A stretch of 38,600 bases of DNA from JBHHYS01 sp046757645 (GCA_046757645.1 JBHHYS010000013.1:1-38600), one strand, 5' to 3'; shown: positions 23,882 to 32,430, counted from the stretch's first letter. Notes: generated by a model not told the origin, from the letters alone. Program-made: numbers and translations.

Positions 23882-24772
23882 ATGCCTGCAAAAGAGAACA
23901 TCTCCGCGGCGTTTCCTTTCAAGGCTAACTATGTCCAGGTTCACGGCTCCAAAATGCATTACGTGGACGAAGGCTCGGGTGACCCCATCCTCTTCCTCCA
24001 CGGGAATCCCACCTCCTCCTACCTGTGGCGCAATATCATTCCCTACCTGACCTTCAAGGCACGCTGCCTCGCGCCCGATCTGATCGGCATGGGCAAGTCC
24101 GATAAACCGGCCTTGGAGTACCGGTTTTTTGACCACGTGAAGTACATCGAAGGCTTCATCAACAAACTGGAGCTGAAGAACCTGACCCTGGTGGTGCATG
24201 ACTGGGGCTCGGCGCTCGGCTTCCATTACGCGGCCCGGCACCAGGACCACATCAAGGCCATGGCGTTCATGGAAGCGATTCTTCTGCCCGCGCCCGGGTG
24301 GGAGGTGTTTCCCGAGAACTTCACCGGCATCTTTCAAGCCTTCCGCACACCCGAGGTGGGTTGGGACCTGATTGTGAACAAGAATATGTTCGTCGAGCGA
24401 ATCCTTCCCGCCGCCGTAGTGCGGGGACTCACCGACGAGGAGATGAACCACTACCGGGAGCCGTTCAAGCAACCGGAGAGCCGCAAGCCGCTCTGGCGCT
24501 GGCCCAACGAGATTCCCATTGCGGGGGAGCCGGCCGATGTGGTGACGGCGGTGGCCGCCTACAGCGACAAGCTTCGGCAATCGGAATGGCCGAAGCTGCT
24601 TTTTCACGCCAGCCCCGGGGCCATCCTGCGCGCGGCGATGGTGGAATGGTGCCGAGCGAACTTGAAGAACCTGAAGACGGTGGATGTGGGCGAGGGCATC
24701 CACTTCCTGCAAGAGGATCATCCCCATCGTATCGGCGCGGAGCTGGCCTCCTGGTACGACAGCCTCGGGTAA
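23882..24772 (+). CDS. dhaA: Haloalkane dehalogenase-like alpha/beta hydrolase (HLD-II type)
   Basis: A 296-residue alpha/beta hydrolase with the complete catalytic set of subfamily II haloalkane dehalogenases: nucleophile Asp107 next to Trp108 in VVHDWGSALG, halide-stabilising Asn42 in HGNPTSS, catalytic acid Glu131 in FMEAILLP, and His274 in GIHFLQEDHP. These enzymes hydrolyse carbon-halogen bonds to alcohol and halide. The helical cap is of usual length. The natural substrate is unknown, and the family also includes members of unclear role. ATG 23882 is the best start; the open frame to the left would overlap the divergent STAS gene. Confidence 0.9.
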   Translation: MPAKENISAAFPFKANYVQVHGSKMHYVDEGSGDPILFLHGNPTSSYLWRNIIPYLTFKARCLAPDLIGMGKSDKPALEYRFFDHVKYIEGFINKLELKNLTLVVHDWGSALGFHYAARHQDHIKAMAFMEAILLPAPGWEVFPENFTGIFQAFRTPEVGWDLIVNKNMFVERILPAAVVRGLTDEEMNHYREPFKQPESRKPLWRWPNEIPIAGEPADVVTAVAAYSDKLRQSEWPKLLFHASPGAILRAAMVEWCRANLKNLKTVDVGEGIHFLQEDHPHRIGAELASWYDSLG

Positions 24773-24967
24773 AGCAGGGCAACGGGGAAGCTCCTCGCCG
24801 CGCCGCCGTCGGGGTCGCGCGCGTATTCGGCGCAGGCTATATTTTTTCCGGGAACAGCCCGCAGCTATCACCCCGACGCCGACCCAAGGCCAAGAGATTT
24901 GGCATCGCCCGACGGCTGGACACTGGGGTAAACTTCAACGGACCACTTGGGTCAACTGAGCCACGAC

Positions 24968-25303
24968 ATGAGCACACCGGAACGGCGGACGACCCCGCGC
25001 TACCGTGTGGGTCCCAAAAGTTTTGCCTACTATGCTCTGGGCTGTGGAGCGATCCGGGACATCGGTCTGGAAGGTGTGTTTATAGAAGATCGGCTCAGCT
25101 CAGTTTCGGAAGGAACGCAAATTGAGATTGAACTTCGTCTGGGTGAGGAATCGGTTTCGCTGCGCGGAGTTGTGCGACGTTCCTACCCCAAGATGGGTTT
25201 CGCGGTTCAATTCCTGGACGTTCCCGCCGATACCAAGCAGCGACTCCAGAAATACTTCCGCACTCATTTCGGGCCGCCGGCCCCAGCCGATAGCAAACCC
25301 TAG
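24968..25303 (+). CDS. PilZ-domain protein
   Basis: A 111-residue single-domain PilZ protein. The first c-di-GMP motif is present (RRTTPRYRV, arginines around residue 10). The second is altered: DIGLEGVF where D/NxSxxG is usual, so serine is replaced by glycine. Later strands GVVRRSYPKMGFAVQFLDV are typical. It may bind c-di-GMP weakly or act as an adaptor for motility or secretion. ATG 24968 is chosen because the domain begins directly after it; no strong ribosome site is visible. Confidence 0.85.
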   Translation: MSTPERRTTPRYRVGPKSFAYYALGCGAIRDIGLEGVFIEDRLSSVSEGTQIEIELRLGEESVSLRGVVRRSYPKMGFAVQFLDVPADTKQRLQKYFRTHFGPPAPADSKP

Positions 25304-25405
25304 ATTTAATTTCACCCAGTCTCAGCGAGAAAAGCGTAGAGAAGGCGAACGCCTCCTCGACGCTGACTCTAGCCGATGGTCGGGTAGCGTCCTTCGACGC
25401 CGCCG

Positions 25406-25428
25406 GCCGAGCGGGCCCGCCGCTCGGC
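25406..25428. terminator. Perfect hairpin between pilZ and tRNA-Phe
   Basis: GCCGAGCGG (25406-25414) and CCGCTCGGC (25420-25428) with a 5-base loop. It lies downstream of both the PilZ gene and the convergent tRNA, without a T-run. Confidence 0.5.
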
Positions 25429-25460
25429 TCGCTCCGGACACCATGCCGACGGAGTCGCGA

Positions 25461-25535
25461 TGGTGCCGGGGGACGGAGTCGAACCGCCCACGCCAGCCTT
25501 TTCAGGGCTGCGCTCTACCGCTGAGCTACCCCGGC
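25461..25535 (-). tRNA. tRNA-Phe (GAA)
   Basis: A complete cloverleaf on the minus strand, 75 bases with the CCA coded. Acceptor GCCGGGG pairs with CCCCGGC, the D-arm is GCTC-AGCGGTA-GAGC, the anticodon arm is CAGCC-CTGAAAA-GGCTG with anticodon GAA, the variable loop is five bases, and the T-arm is GGCGG-TTCGACT-CCGTC. Confidence 0.97.
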
Positions 25536-25551
25536 ACCGGAGCAGGAATCG

Positions 25552-25580
25552 ATTCTAGGAACGCTTCGGCGAAGTGTCAA
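25552..25580 (-). promoter_or_regulatory. Promoter of tRNA-Phe
   Basis: On the minus strand TTGACA (25580-25575), a 17-base spacer, TAGAAT (25557-25552), 17 bases before the mature 5' end. Confidence 0.8.
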
Positions 25581-25629
25581 GCTGGCGCGCCGCGCTCTCC
25601 TGAGCGCCGGCGAGGAACAACGGCGGGGA

Positions 25630-27921
25630 CTAGACTTTCAGGAAATCCTTCTTCTTGATGACCTCGCGAGGTCTCGAGCCCTCGGGCGGGCCCACGATCC
25701 CTTCCTGCTCCATCATATCAATTAGGCGCGCGGCGCGGCCGTAGCCGATGCGCAGGCGCCGCTGCAGGGTGGAGGTGGAGGCTTTGCCCAGCTCGCAGAC
25801 GATGCGCACGGCGTCTTCGTAGAGCTCGTCATCCACTTCCAACCGCTCGTCCTCCCGCCTGGTGGAATCGCTCTCCTTGGGGAAGCGGAGGAACTCTTCG
25901 CGGTAGTGCGGCTTGCCCTGGGCGCGCCAGAAGTCGCACACGTGCACGATCTCGCTTTCCGTCACCAGCGGCCCGTGCAGGCGATGCAGGCGCGCCGAGC
26001 CCGCCGGCAAATAGAGCATGTCGCCGTTGCCCAGCAGGGCTTCGGCGCCGTTGGCGTCAAGAATGGTGCGCGAGTCCACTTTGGTCGCCACCCGGAAGGA
26101 GATGCGGGCGGGGAAGTTGGCCTTGATCAGGCCGGTGATCACGTCTACGGAGGGGCGCTGGGTGGCGAGAATCAGATGAATGCCGACCGCGCGGGCCATC
26201 TGCGCCACGCGGGTGATTGACTCTTCCACGTTGGGCGTGTCGATGAGCATCAGGTCGGCCAGCTCGTCAATCACGATCACGATGTAGGGCAACGGCCCGG
26301 CGGGCGCGCCGCTGGCGTCCAGGGCTGCGGGAGTGTCCTGGTCGGTGAACAGGCGGTTGTACTGCTCTAGGTTGCGCACTCCGTTTTCCGCCAGCAGCTT
26401 CAGCCGCCGGTCCATCTCCCGAGTAGCATTGCGCAGCGCGTTTGCGGCCAGTTTGGGATCGGTGACAATCGGGGTGAACAGGTGCGGGATGCCCTCGTAG
26501 AGCCCCAGCTCCAGCCGCTTGGGGTCGACGAGGATGAATTTCACCTCCTCGGGCTGGCTCTTATAGAGCATGGAGACGAGCATCGAGTTGATGGCCACGC
26601 TCTTGCCCGAGCCGGTCGAGCCCGCGATCAGCAGGTGGGGCATCTGGGGCAGCTCCGCGATGCGCACCCGCCCGGCCAAGTCCTTCCCCAGCGACACGGT
26701 CAGCTTCGAGCTGGACGCGGCAAACTCCTGCGACTCGATGATCTCCCGGAGCACGATTATTTCTCGGTGAAAGTTCGGCACCTCAATGCCCACCGTGGAC
26801 TTGCCCGGGATGCGCTCAATCAGAATCGACTCCGCCCGCAATCCCAGGCAGAGGTCTTCCGCCAGGTTGGTGATCCGGCTCAGCTTCACCCCGGCTTCCG
26901 GGCGGAATTCGAACGTGGTCACCACCGGCCCCGGGTTGATCTGCGTCACCTGCCCGCGGACGTCGAACTCATCCAGCTTCTTCACCAGGATCTCGGCCCG
27001 CTGTTGGAGTTCCGACTCATCCGGCATGCCCATGTGCTCGGGCGCGCGCAACAAGGCGGGCGCAGGCAGCCGGTAACCCGGGCGCGCCACCGGTACCGGC
27101 TTGGCGGTGCGCTCCCGGGGCTCGATTTCCTCTGCCTCCTCCTCCGGCTCCTCCCAGTCGTCTTCCGGCACCGCGTAAATCCGCGGCCGGGCGGGCTCGC
27201 CCGCAGGGGTGGCGGGCAGCTCCGCCGGGGCGCTGATGTCTACCGCTTGCGGCTTGCCGATGGGCCGGGCCGGTATGATCCGCGGCTCAACCACCGCCCG
27301 CGCCCCCTCCGGGCTCTGGGCGCGTCGCCGCCAGGGCCGGGGCAGGCGCTCGGCCAGCGGCCCCACGAATTCGAACCGCTGCCGCAGCCAGGTGGTGCTG
27401 TGCGAGAAAGAGAACGGTGTGGCCAGGTAAGCGCCCACGATCAGACCGCTGACGGCGACGATGAAGGCTCCGGGGACGTTCCACACCTGCGTCAGACCCA
27501 GCGCCAGCAGCACCCCCAGCAAGCCGCCGGCGGGCATCAGACCATACACGCTGGGAATCCCGGGGACCAACCCCAGCAGAGAAGTCAGGGAGAGCAGCAG
27601 CAGCAACGCTCCCACCGCCTTGGCCGCAGGCGACTCCGGCGGCCGGCTGCGGAACCATTGCCCGGCGAGCGCCACTAAGAGCACCGGAAGCAGAAAGGCC
27701 ACATACCCCAGCGACTGCAAGAGCACGTCAGCCAGATAGCCACCCACTACCCCGACCCAGTTTTGGGCCGCCGGCGACTGCGCCGGGCCCACCGTGTTGA
27801 GAGAGGGATCGAGCGGTGAGTAACTCACCAGGCTCAGCCCCACCAGCAGCGCCGCCACCAGCCACAGGAAGCCGATGAGTTCGTTCAACCGCTTGTTGCC
27901 GCCAGGCTTCAGAATGTTCAT
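25630..27921 (-). CDS. ftsK: DNA translocase FtsK/SpoIIIE
   Basis: A 763-residue protein. Four or five membrane helices fill residues 10-180. A proline- and acid-rich linker runs to about 300, followed by the alpha and RecA-like beta motor with Walker A GSTGSGKS (near residue 443) and Walker B YIVIVIDELADLM. The C-terminal winged-helix gamma domain (LQRRLRIGYGRAARLIDMME) reads KOPS sites. It pumps the chromosome terminus through the septum and activates XerCD. ATG 27921 is preceded by GAGAGGAG. The longer frame to 27972 runs through a terminator hairpin and is rejected. Confidence 0.95.
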   Translation of the reverse strand: MNILKPGGNKRLNELIGFLWLVAALLVGLSLVSYSPLDPSLNTVGPAQSPAAQNWVGVVGGYLADVLLQSLGYVAFLLPVLLVALAGQWFRSRPPESPAAKAVGALLLLLSLTSLLGLVPGIPSVYGLMPAGGLLGVLLALGLTQVWNVPGAFIVAVSGLIVGAYLATPFSFSHSTTWLRQRFEFVGPLAERLPRPWRRRAQSPEGARAVVEPRIIPARPIGKPQAVDISAPAELPATPAGEPARPRIYAVPEDDWEEPEEEAEEIEPRERTAKPVPVARPGYRLPAPALLRAPEHMGMPDESELQQRAEILVKKLDEFDVRGQVTQINPGPVVTTFEFRPEAGVKLSRITNLAEDLCLGLRAESILIERIPGKSTVGIEVPNFHREIIVLREIIESQEFAASSSKLTVSLGKDLAGRVRIAELPQMPHLLIAGSTGSGKSVAINSMLVSMLYKSQPEEVKFILVDPKRLELGLYEGIPHLFTPIVTDPKLAANALRNATREMDRRLKLLAENGVRNLEQYNRLFTDQDTPAALDASGAPAGPLPYIVIVIDELADLMLIDTPNVEESITRVAQMARAVGIHLILATQRPSVDVITGLIKANFPARISFRVATKVDSRTILDANGAEALLGNGDMLYLPAGSARLHRLHGPLVTESEIVHVCDFWRAQGKPHYREEFLRFPKESDSTRREDERLEVDDELYEDAVRIVCELGKASTSTLQRRLRIGYGRAARLIDMMEQEGIVGPPEGSRPREVIKKKDFLKV

Positions 27922-27943
27922 TTCTCCTCTCCCGCACCGGGTG

Positions 27944-27983
27944 AAAAAATAATCGGGGTGCAGTTTCCTCAACTACACCCCGA
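27944..27983 (-). terminator. Rho-independent terminator after uppP
   Basis: On the minus strand TCGGGGTGTAGTT (27983-27971), a 5-base loop and AACTGCACCCCGA (27965-27953), with one mismatch in 13 pairs, then TTATTTTTT. It separates uppP from ftsK. Confidence 0.88.
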
Positions 27984-28050
27984 CTGAAACGTTTCTGCGC
28001 CCCCGCCCCGAACCCCGACACGTCGGGATGGGGCAGATGCGCTCGTGCTG

Positions 28051-28935
28051 CTATGCGGACGAGCGGAGGAACTCGACCCCGAGGATTATAACCCCCAGCA
28101 CCAACCGGTACGCAACAAATATTTTCAGCGTGCGCACCTGGAGATAGCGGAGCAGTAAGGCGATGGCGGCGTAGCCCACCACCGCCGAGACCGCGAAGCC
28201 CGCGGCAAAGTCCACCGCCGAGCTCCCCGCCGGAAAACCCTGCTGCCACACTTCCAGGGCCTTCTTTAGCGTGGCCCCGCCGATGATGGGCGTGGCCAGC
28301 AGAAATGAAAACCGCGCCGCCGACTCCCGGGTCAGGTTGCGGAACAGCCCCGCGGCAATCGTGATGCCGGCGCGTGAGGTCCCCGGGACGATCGCCACCG
28401 CCTGCGCCAGCCCGATTACCAGCCCGTCTTTGAATCCGATGCTCCCCCCCTTGCGCACCAGCCGGCCGCGCCGGTCAGCCACCCCCATCAACAAGGCGAC
28501 CCCGATCAACATCCCGGCTATAAGCACTGGGCTGCGAAACACGGTCTCCGCAGAGCTTTCCAAAAAGTAGCCCACGAACGCTGCCGGCAGGGTCGCCACC
28601 ACCAATACTTGCAGGAGGCGAGCATTGAGTTGCGCCTGGCGGGATAGCGCCGGGGGTTTCGGAAAGGACATTGCCAATGCGGGCTCGGTCTTGCGTGACC
28701 AAACAGCAGTCGCCAGGCGGCGAAAGGCGTCGGTGAACAGCGCCCACCAGTCGCGGGCAAAGTAGGCGATCACGGCCACCAGCGTGCCCGCGTGCAGCGC
28801 CACATCGTAGGTCAGCCCCGGGTCTTGCCAGCCGGCGAGCCAGGGCACCAGGATGAGGTGGGCGGTGGAACTGATGGGCAGAAACTCGGTCAGCCCTTGC
28901 ACGACCGCCAGCACGATGGCTTCGAGGAGTGTCAC
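28051..28935 (-). CDS. uppP: Undecaprenyl-diphosphatase
   Basis: A 294-residue integral membrane enzyme that recycles the undecaprenyl carrier for peptidoglycan synthesis. Both active-site segments are present: QGLTEFLPISSTAHL near residue 14 and PGTSRAG near residue 167. About eight helices. I start at GTG 28935, because AAAGGAG lies 12 bases upstream and the protein then begins like other UppP proteins (TLLEAIVLAVVQG). The alternative GTG 28959 abuts a TAGAAT box (28965-28960) and would lie before the transcript start. The -35 region of that promoter falls in a family B repeat. Confidence 0.92.
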   Translation of the reverse strand: MTLLEAIVLAVVQGLTEFLPISSTAHLILVPWLAGWQDPGLTYDVALHAGTLVAVIAYFARDWWALFTDAFRRLATAVWSRKTEPALAMSFPKPPALSRQAQLNARLLQVLVVATLPAAFVGYFLESSAETVFRSPVLIAGMLIGVALLMGVADRRGRLVRKGGSIGFKDGLVIGLAQAVAIVPGTSRAGITIAAGLFRNLTRESAARFSFLLATPIIGGATLKKALEVWQQGFPAGSSAVDFAAGFAVSAVVGYAAIALLLRYLQVRTLKIFVAYRLVLGVIILGVEFLRSSA

Positions 28936-28966
28936 TAAAGAAGCGTGCTCCTTTGCCACATTCTAG

Positions 28967-29000
28967 TTGTCATCCCGAGCACAGCGACGGATCTGCTTTT
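28967..29000 (+). repeat. Family B repeat arm
   Basis: TTGTCATCCCGAGC followed by ACAGCGACGGATCTGCTTTT. It matches the left arm of the GIY-YIG unit (38121-38154), including the shared ATCTGCTTTT, with a few mismatches. No clear right arm is seen. It lies directly upstream of the uppP -10 box. Confidence 0.65.
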
Positions 29001-29023
29001 CATAAGCCAGGACGTTGTCATGC

Positions 29024-29512
29024 TTAAGTTCGTTTGCTCGGGGCGAGCTCTTTCTCCATCCGATAGGCGCTCTCGCGGCCGAGGTAATAACCCGGCAGCA
29101 CCCCGAGCACTTCGTAGCCCGCCTGTCGCCAGAAAGCCACTGCTGCGTGGTTCTCCACCGCTGTCTCCAGTTGCACCCGGCGGACTCCCTGCACCTGCAG
29201 CCACCCTTCCGCGGTCTCCAGCAGCCGGCGGCCGATTCGCCGTCGGCGTCGGTCTGGGCGGACGTCGAGCGTGATCACGTAGCCCCTCTCGCGCCGCACC
29301 TGGCGCACAATCACGAAGCCCACCAGTTCTGGTTTCCCCGGGGCCCGCTCGCCCTCCTCTTCAGCCACCCAGGCGCGAGCCCCGGGCACGCCCAAAAACT
29401 CCCGCAGCGCATACCGGGAGTAGGCAATGCCCGGCGGGTAGCAGGCTTGGTCGAGGCAATAGGCGGCTTCAAAGTCTTCGGGTTGGAACGCCCGCACGCC
29501 CACCAGCTTCAA
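29024..29512 (-). CDS. GNAT-family N-acetyltransferase (RimI-like)
   Basis: A 162-residue GNAT protein. The acetyl-CoA motif A is LDVRPDRRRRRIGRRLL (near residues 82-98), followed by the motif-B pattern VENHAAVAFWRQAGYEVLG. Overall layout is like RimI, but without context such as tsaB/tsaE the substrate is uncertain; small-molecule acetylation is equally possible. The start is uncertain: TTG 29512 is used, and GTG codons lie a few residues on. It starts 24 bases after rsmA on the same strand, so the two form an operon. Confidence 0.82.
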   Translation of the reverse strand: MKLVGVRAFQPEDFEAAYCLDQACYPPGIAYSRYALREFLGVPGARAWVAEEEGERAPGKPELVGFVIVRQVRRERGYVITLDVRPDRRRRRIGRRLLETAEGWLQVQGVRRVQLETAVENHAAVAFWRQAGYEVLGVLPGYYLGRESAYRMEKELAPSKRT

Positions 29513-29536
29513 CCGAGCGCAAAGCGCGCGATGCTA

Positions 29537-30403
29537 TCACAGCGGTTCCGAGGGAACAACCAACCGCCGGGCCCGCGAAAGGAATCGATGGAGTTGCGCA
29601 AACTCTTCGAGCGAGAGTTCTTCGGCGCGGCTGCGGGGGCTCAGCCCGGCCGCGGCTAGCGCTGCTTTCACCTGCACAGACTGATAGGGGGGGTGGAGGT
29701 TGTTCAGGAGTGTCTTGCGCTTTTGCCGGAAGCAACTCTGCACGAAGCGAAGAAAAGCGTCCGCTTCCTCGACGCCCAGCGTGGCCTGCGCCCCGGGCGG
29801 CACCAGCCGTACCAGCGCCGACTCCACTTGCGGGGGCGGCCGGAAGGCGCCCCGGGGAATGGGTTGCAGTATCTCTGGCTTGGTGTGGAACTGGGTGAGC
29901 ACGGAAAGGTAGCCGTAGTCGCGGCGCCTCGGGCGGGCCGCCAGCCGCTCGGCCACTTCCCGCTGCACCACTACGTGGATGTCGGTGATGGCTTCCGCCG
30001 CTCGAAACAAATGCCGGAGGATGGGCGAGGTAATGTAGTAGGGCAGGTTGCCGTAGACGCGCCAGCGCGCGCAGTTGAGTTCCCGGCAAAGCCCCCCGAG
30101 CGATATCTCCAGGATGTTGCCTTCGATCACCCGCGCCCGGGAAAACCCGCCCAAGCGTTGCCGCAGCGTTTCCGCCAGCTTCGGGTCCGGTTCCACGGCG
30201 GCCACGCAGCCGCTCGCCTCGGCCAGCAGCAGCGTCATCTCGCCGTGTCCGGCGCCGATCTCGAGCCAGCAATCCGTCGGTTGACAGTTGAGCCAGCCGA
30301 GGATCTGCCCGCGAATCCCGGGAGCCACCAGAAAATGTTGTCCGCGGGGCGGGCGCCGCCGGCGCCGCCGTGCTCGGGAACGGCTCCGTCGCTTGGCAGC
30401 CAT
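29537..30403 (-). CDS. rsmA: 16S rRNA (adenine-N6) dimethyltransferase
   Basis: A 288-residue KsgA/RsmA protein that dimethylates two adjacent adenines near the 3' end of 16S rRNA in a late step of small-subunit assembly. GQHFL is at residues 21-25, the SAM loop LEIGAGHGE at 47-55, and the catalytic NLPYY motif near residue 123. A very basic N-terminal stretch (RRSRSRARRRRRR) is longer than usual. ATG 30403 is preferred because a TAGAAT box ends about 10 bases upstream; ATG 30415 lies within that box. Confidence 0.93.
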   Translation of the reverse strand: MAAKRRSRSRARRRRRRPPRGQHFLVAPGIRGQILGWLNCQPTDCWLEIGAGHGEMTLLLAEASGCVAAVEPDPKLAETLRQRLGGFSRARVIEGNILEISLGGLCRELNCARWRVYGNLPYYITSPILRHLFRAAEAITDIHVVVQREVAERLAARPRRRDYGYLSVLTQFHTKPEILQPIPRGAFRPPPQVESALVRLVPPGAQATLGVEEADAFLRFVQSCFRQKRKTLLNNLHPPYQSVQVKAALAAAGLSPRSRAEELSLEEFAQLHRFLSRARRLVVPSEPL

Positions 30404-30516
30404 GGTGGCGCCCATTCTAGCACCGGAGTTGTGGCACGGCTCCTGCCCCTGCCGGTCCCAGCGCGCAGACAAGAGTATCTGCGCCGCCAAAGACTGCATA
30501 GAAGGAATCAACCGGG

Positions 30517-30541
30517 TGGGGCAGGCATTCTTGCCCGCCCG
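30517..30541. repeat. Family C palindrome
   Basis: GGGGCAGGCATTCTTGCC followed by CGCCCGG. It is related to the blocks at 6396-6422 and 6478-6499 and lies between rsmA and hrcA. Confidence 0.55.
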
Positions 30542-30562
30542 GTGTTTTCCGCAGCCCTTTGC

Positions 30563-30591
30563 TTGACGCTTCGCCTGGCACTGGCTAGAAT
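30563..30591 (+). promoter_or_regulatory. Sigma70-type promoter of hrcA
   Basis: TTGACG (30563-30568), a 17-base spacer, TAGAAT (30586-30591). No CIRCE inverted repeat (TTAGCACTC-N9-GAGTGCTAA) is visible here or before grpE. Confidence 0.75.
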
Positions 30592-30642
30592 TTGTTCGAG
30601 GCGTCCTTCTGGGGCCAGCAGTGCCAAGCGGGTGAAGGGAAG

Positions 30643-31680
30643 ATGAAAGCGGAGCTTCTCGGAGGACGAAAAGGCGAGGTACTGGCGGCCATCGTGCACG
30701 CCCACATCGTCACGGGGTCGCCGGTGTCTTCCTCCACCGTTGCCCGCAAGCACAAGGGTCCCATCTCTTCCGCTACCGTGCGCCACGAAATGGCCAGCCT
30801 GGAGGAGTCGGGCTATTTGCATCAACCGCACACCTCTGCCGGGCGCGTTCCCACCGCCAAGGCCTACGAGTTCTATGCCCAGGAGGTGGCCGCCAGGGCT
30901 CGCTTGCGCCCGGCTGACCAGAAATGGATCAACCACAACCTGGCGAGGAAGGGTGCCGATGCGGAGCAGCTCCTGACGCGCGCCCCGCACGTCCTCTCGG
31001 AGCTCTGCCACGCGGTGGGGTTGGCGCTGGCCCCACCGCTGACCGGCACCGCGCTCGAGCAAGTGCGCTTCGTTCGTCTGGATGATCAGCGAATCCTGGC
31101 CGTGGTGGTCACCCGCACCGGCCGGGTGCGCGACAAGCTGGTGCGCACTCGGGAGTCCTTCCGAACCGACGAGCTGGAGCGGATGAGCACCTACCTGAAC
31201 CAGCACTTCCGCGGCTGGACACTGGAGGCGATTCGCACCGAAATCGAGCGCCGGGTGGCGGCCGAGCGCAGCCAGTCTTTCCGCCAGGCGCTGGCTTTGG
31301 GCCGGGAGAGTTTCGACCCCGATGACGCCCCCGGCGCCCTGCATCTGGAAGGGATGGCCCACTTGATTGAGCAAGCGGAAGCGGTCAGCCCGAATGAGTT
31401 CCGCGAACTCTTGCAGGCGCTGGAAGAAAAAGAGCGTCTGGCGCAGTTGCTGAGCGATTGCTTGGAAAGTCCCGACCAGCCCATTCGCATCGTGATTGGC
31501 CTGGAGCGGCTCTCCCCGGCAATGAAGGATTTTGCCCTCATCAGCGCTCGCTACGGCCGTGGCCGGCGGGTGTTTGGCTCGCTGGGGCTCTTGGGCCGCA
31601 CCCGCATGGACTACGCCCGCGCCATCACCGCCGTCAGCTACACGGCCGCGTTGTTCGATCGGCTGCTGACGGAGAACTAA
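30643..31680 (+). CDS. hrcA: Heat-inducible transcription repressor HrcA
   Basis: A 345-residue repressor of the HrcA family. The winged-helix N-terminus shows GSPVSSSTVARKHKGPISSA, then TVRHEMASLEESGYLHQPHT; SAGRVPT is the family signature. A GAF-like middle domain follows. The C-terminus ends with the usual ISARYGRGRRVFGSLGLLGR, then TRMDYARAITAVSYTA. HrcA normally represses groE and dnaK operons at CIRCE sites, with GroEL as co-factor. It leads grpE and dnaJ. ATG 30643 has AAGGGA upstream. The TAA stop begins a family A-like repeat. Confidence 0.93.
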   Translation: MKAELLGGRKGEVLAAIVHAHIVTGSPVSSSTVARKHKGPISSATVRHEMASLEESGYLHQPHTSAGRVPTAKAYEFYAQEVAARARLRPADQKWINHNLARKGADAEQLLTRAPHVLSELCHAVGLALAPPLTGTALEQVRFVRLDDQRILAVVVTRTGRVRDKLVRTRESFRTDELERMSTYLNQHFRGWTLEAIRTEIERRVAAERSQSFRQALALGRESFDPDDAPGALHLEGMAHLIEQAEAVSPNEFRELLQALEEKERLAQLLSDCLESPDQPIRIVIGLERLSPAMKDFALISARYGRGRRVFGSLGLLGRTRMDYARAITAVSYTAALFDRLLTEN

Positions 31681-31731
31681 TGCCGGTCCAGCTTTCGGTG
31701 CCCCGATGACACGACTTTCACATGGGCTCAC
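31678..31731 (+). repeat. Family A repeat after hrcA
   Basis: Starts with the TAA stop of hrcA, then TGCCGGTCCAGCTTTCGGTG and, further on, GACTTTCACATGG. It aligns with the reverse complement of the right half of the lepB copy (CAACTTGTGGTGCC, then GACTTTCACTTCATCC). It separates hrcA from grpE. Confidence 0.6.
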
Positions 31732-31821
31732 GGCCAATCGCTTCAAGATTTCTTCACGGTTTGATTCAATGCAGCTGATTCGAACGATACTCCTGCCCGG
31801 CGCTCTGGCGCCACGTCGGTG

Positions 31822-32424
31822 ATGAAAGAACGCGACCCCCAACCCCCGGAGATCGAAAACTCCCCGCAGACTCCGCCGGCCAGCGAATCCCTTTCCCGGG
31901 AGGAGCAGCTCGCTAAGCTCGAAGAGGAGAAACGGATTCTCATCGAGCAGCTCAAGAAGCTCGAAGCCGAGAAGCAAGCTCAGTTTGAGCAGCTTGTCCG
32001 TCGTCAGGCGGACTTTGAAAACTTTCGCAAGCGCCTGGAGCGCCAGCAGCAGGAGTTTCGCCAGTCAGCGGAAGCGGACTTGGTGGCGGCGCTGCTCCCC
32101 GTACTGGACGCATTTGAACGGACGCTCGCCGCGCCGGCGAGCACCGGGGAGGAGGACTACCGCAAGGGCGTCGAACTCATCTACAAGCAGCTCTTCGACC
32201 TCCTCCACCGCGCCGGTTTGAGGCGGGTCGAGGCCCTCGGCAAGCCCTTCGACCCTTTCCTCCACGACGCGGTCGAGCGGGTGGAAAGCCCGGAGCACGA
32301 CGACCAGCAGGTGGTGGCTGAACTCCAACGCGGCTACCTCTTCCAGCAACGGTTGTTGCGGCCGGCGCTGGTGCGGGTGGCGGTGCGGCCCCGGGAGTCG
32401 GAGGCGCCGGAAAAGGTGAACTGA
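31822..32424 (+). CDS. grpE: Nucleotide exchange factor GrpE
   Basis: A 200-residue GrpE. A long coiled coil covers residues 25-75 (REEQLAKLEEEKRILIEQLK, then ADFENFRKRLERQQQEF). The beta domain carries LLPVLDAFERTL and the signature HDAVERVESPEHDDQQVVAE followed by LQRGYLFQQRLLRPALVRVA. It releases ADP from DnaK. ATG 31822 is preferred to GTG 31819. It sits six bases before dnaJ. dnaK, which often lies between these two genes, is absent here. Confidence 0.93.
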   Translation: MKERDPQPPEIENSPQTPPASESLSREEQLAKLEEEKRILIEQLKKLEAEKQAQFEQLVRRQADFENFRKRLERQQQEFRQSAEADLVAALLPVLDAFERTLAAPASTGEEDYRKGVELIYKQLFDLLHRAGLRRVEALGKPFDPFLHDAVERVESPEHDDQQVVAELQRGYLFQQRLLRPALVRVAVRPRESEAPEKVN

Positions 32425-32430
32425 GCCACC

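Noticed and set aside
26482..27678. Plus-strand open frame within ftsK
   Set aside because: Antisense to the FtsK motor and linker; its composition is typical of a shadow frame.
30541..30642. CIRCE operator upstream of hrcA
   Set aside because: The only similar string, GGCACTGGCTAG, lacks the inverted partner at the required spacing.
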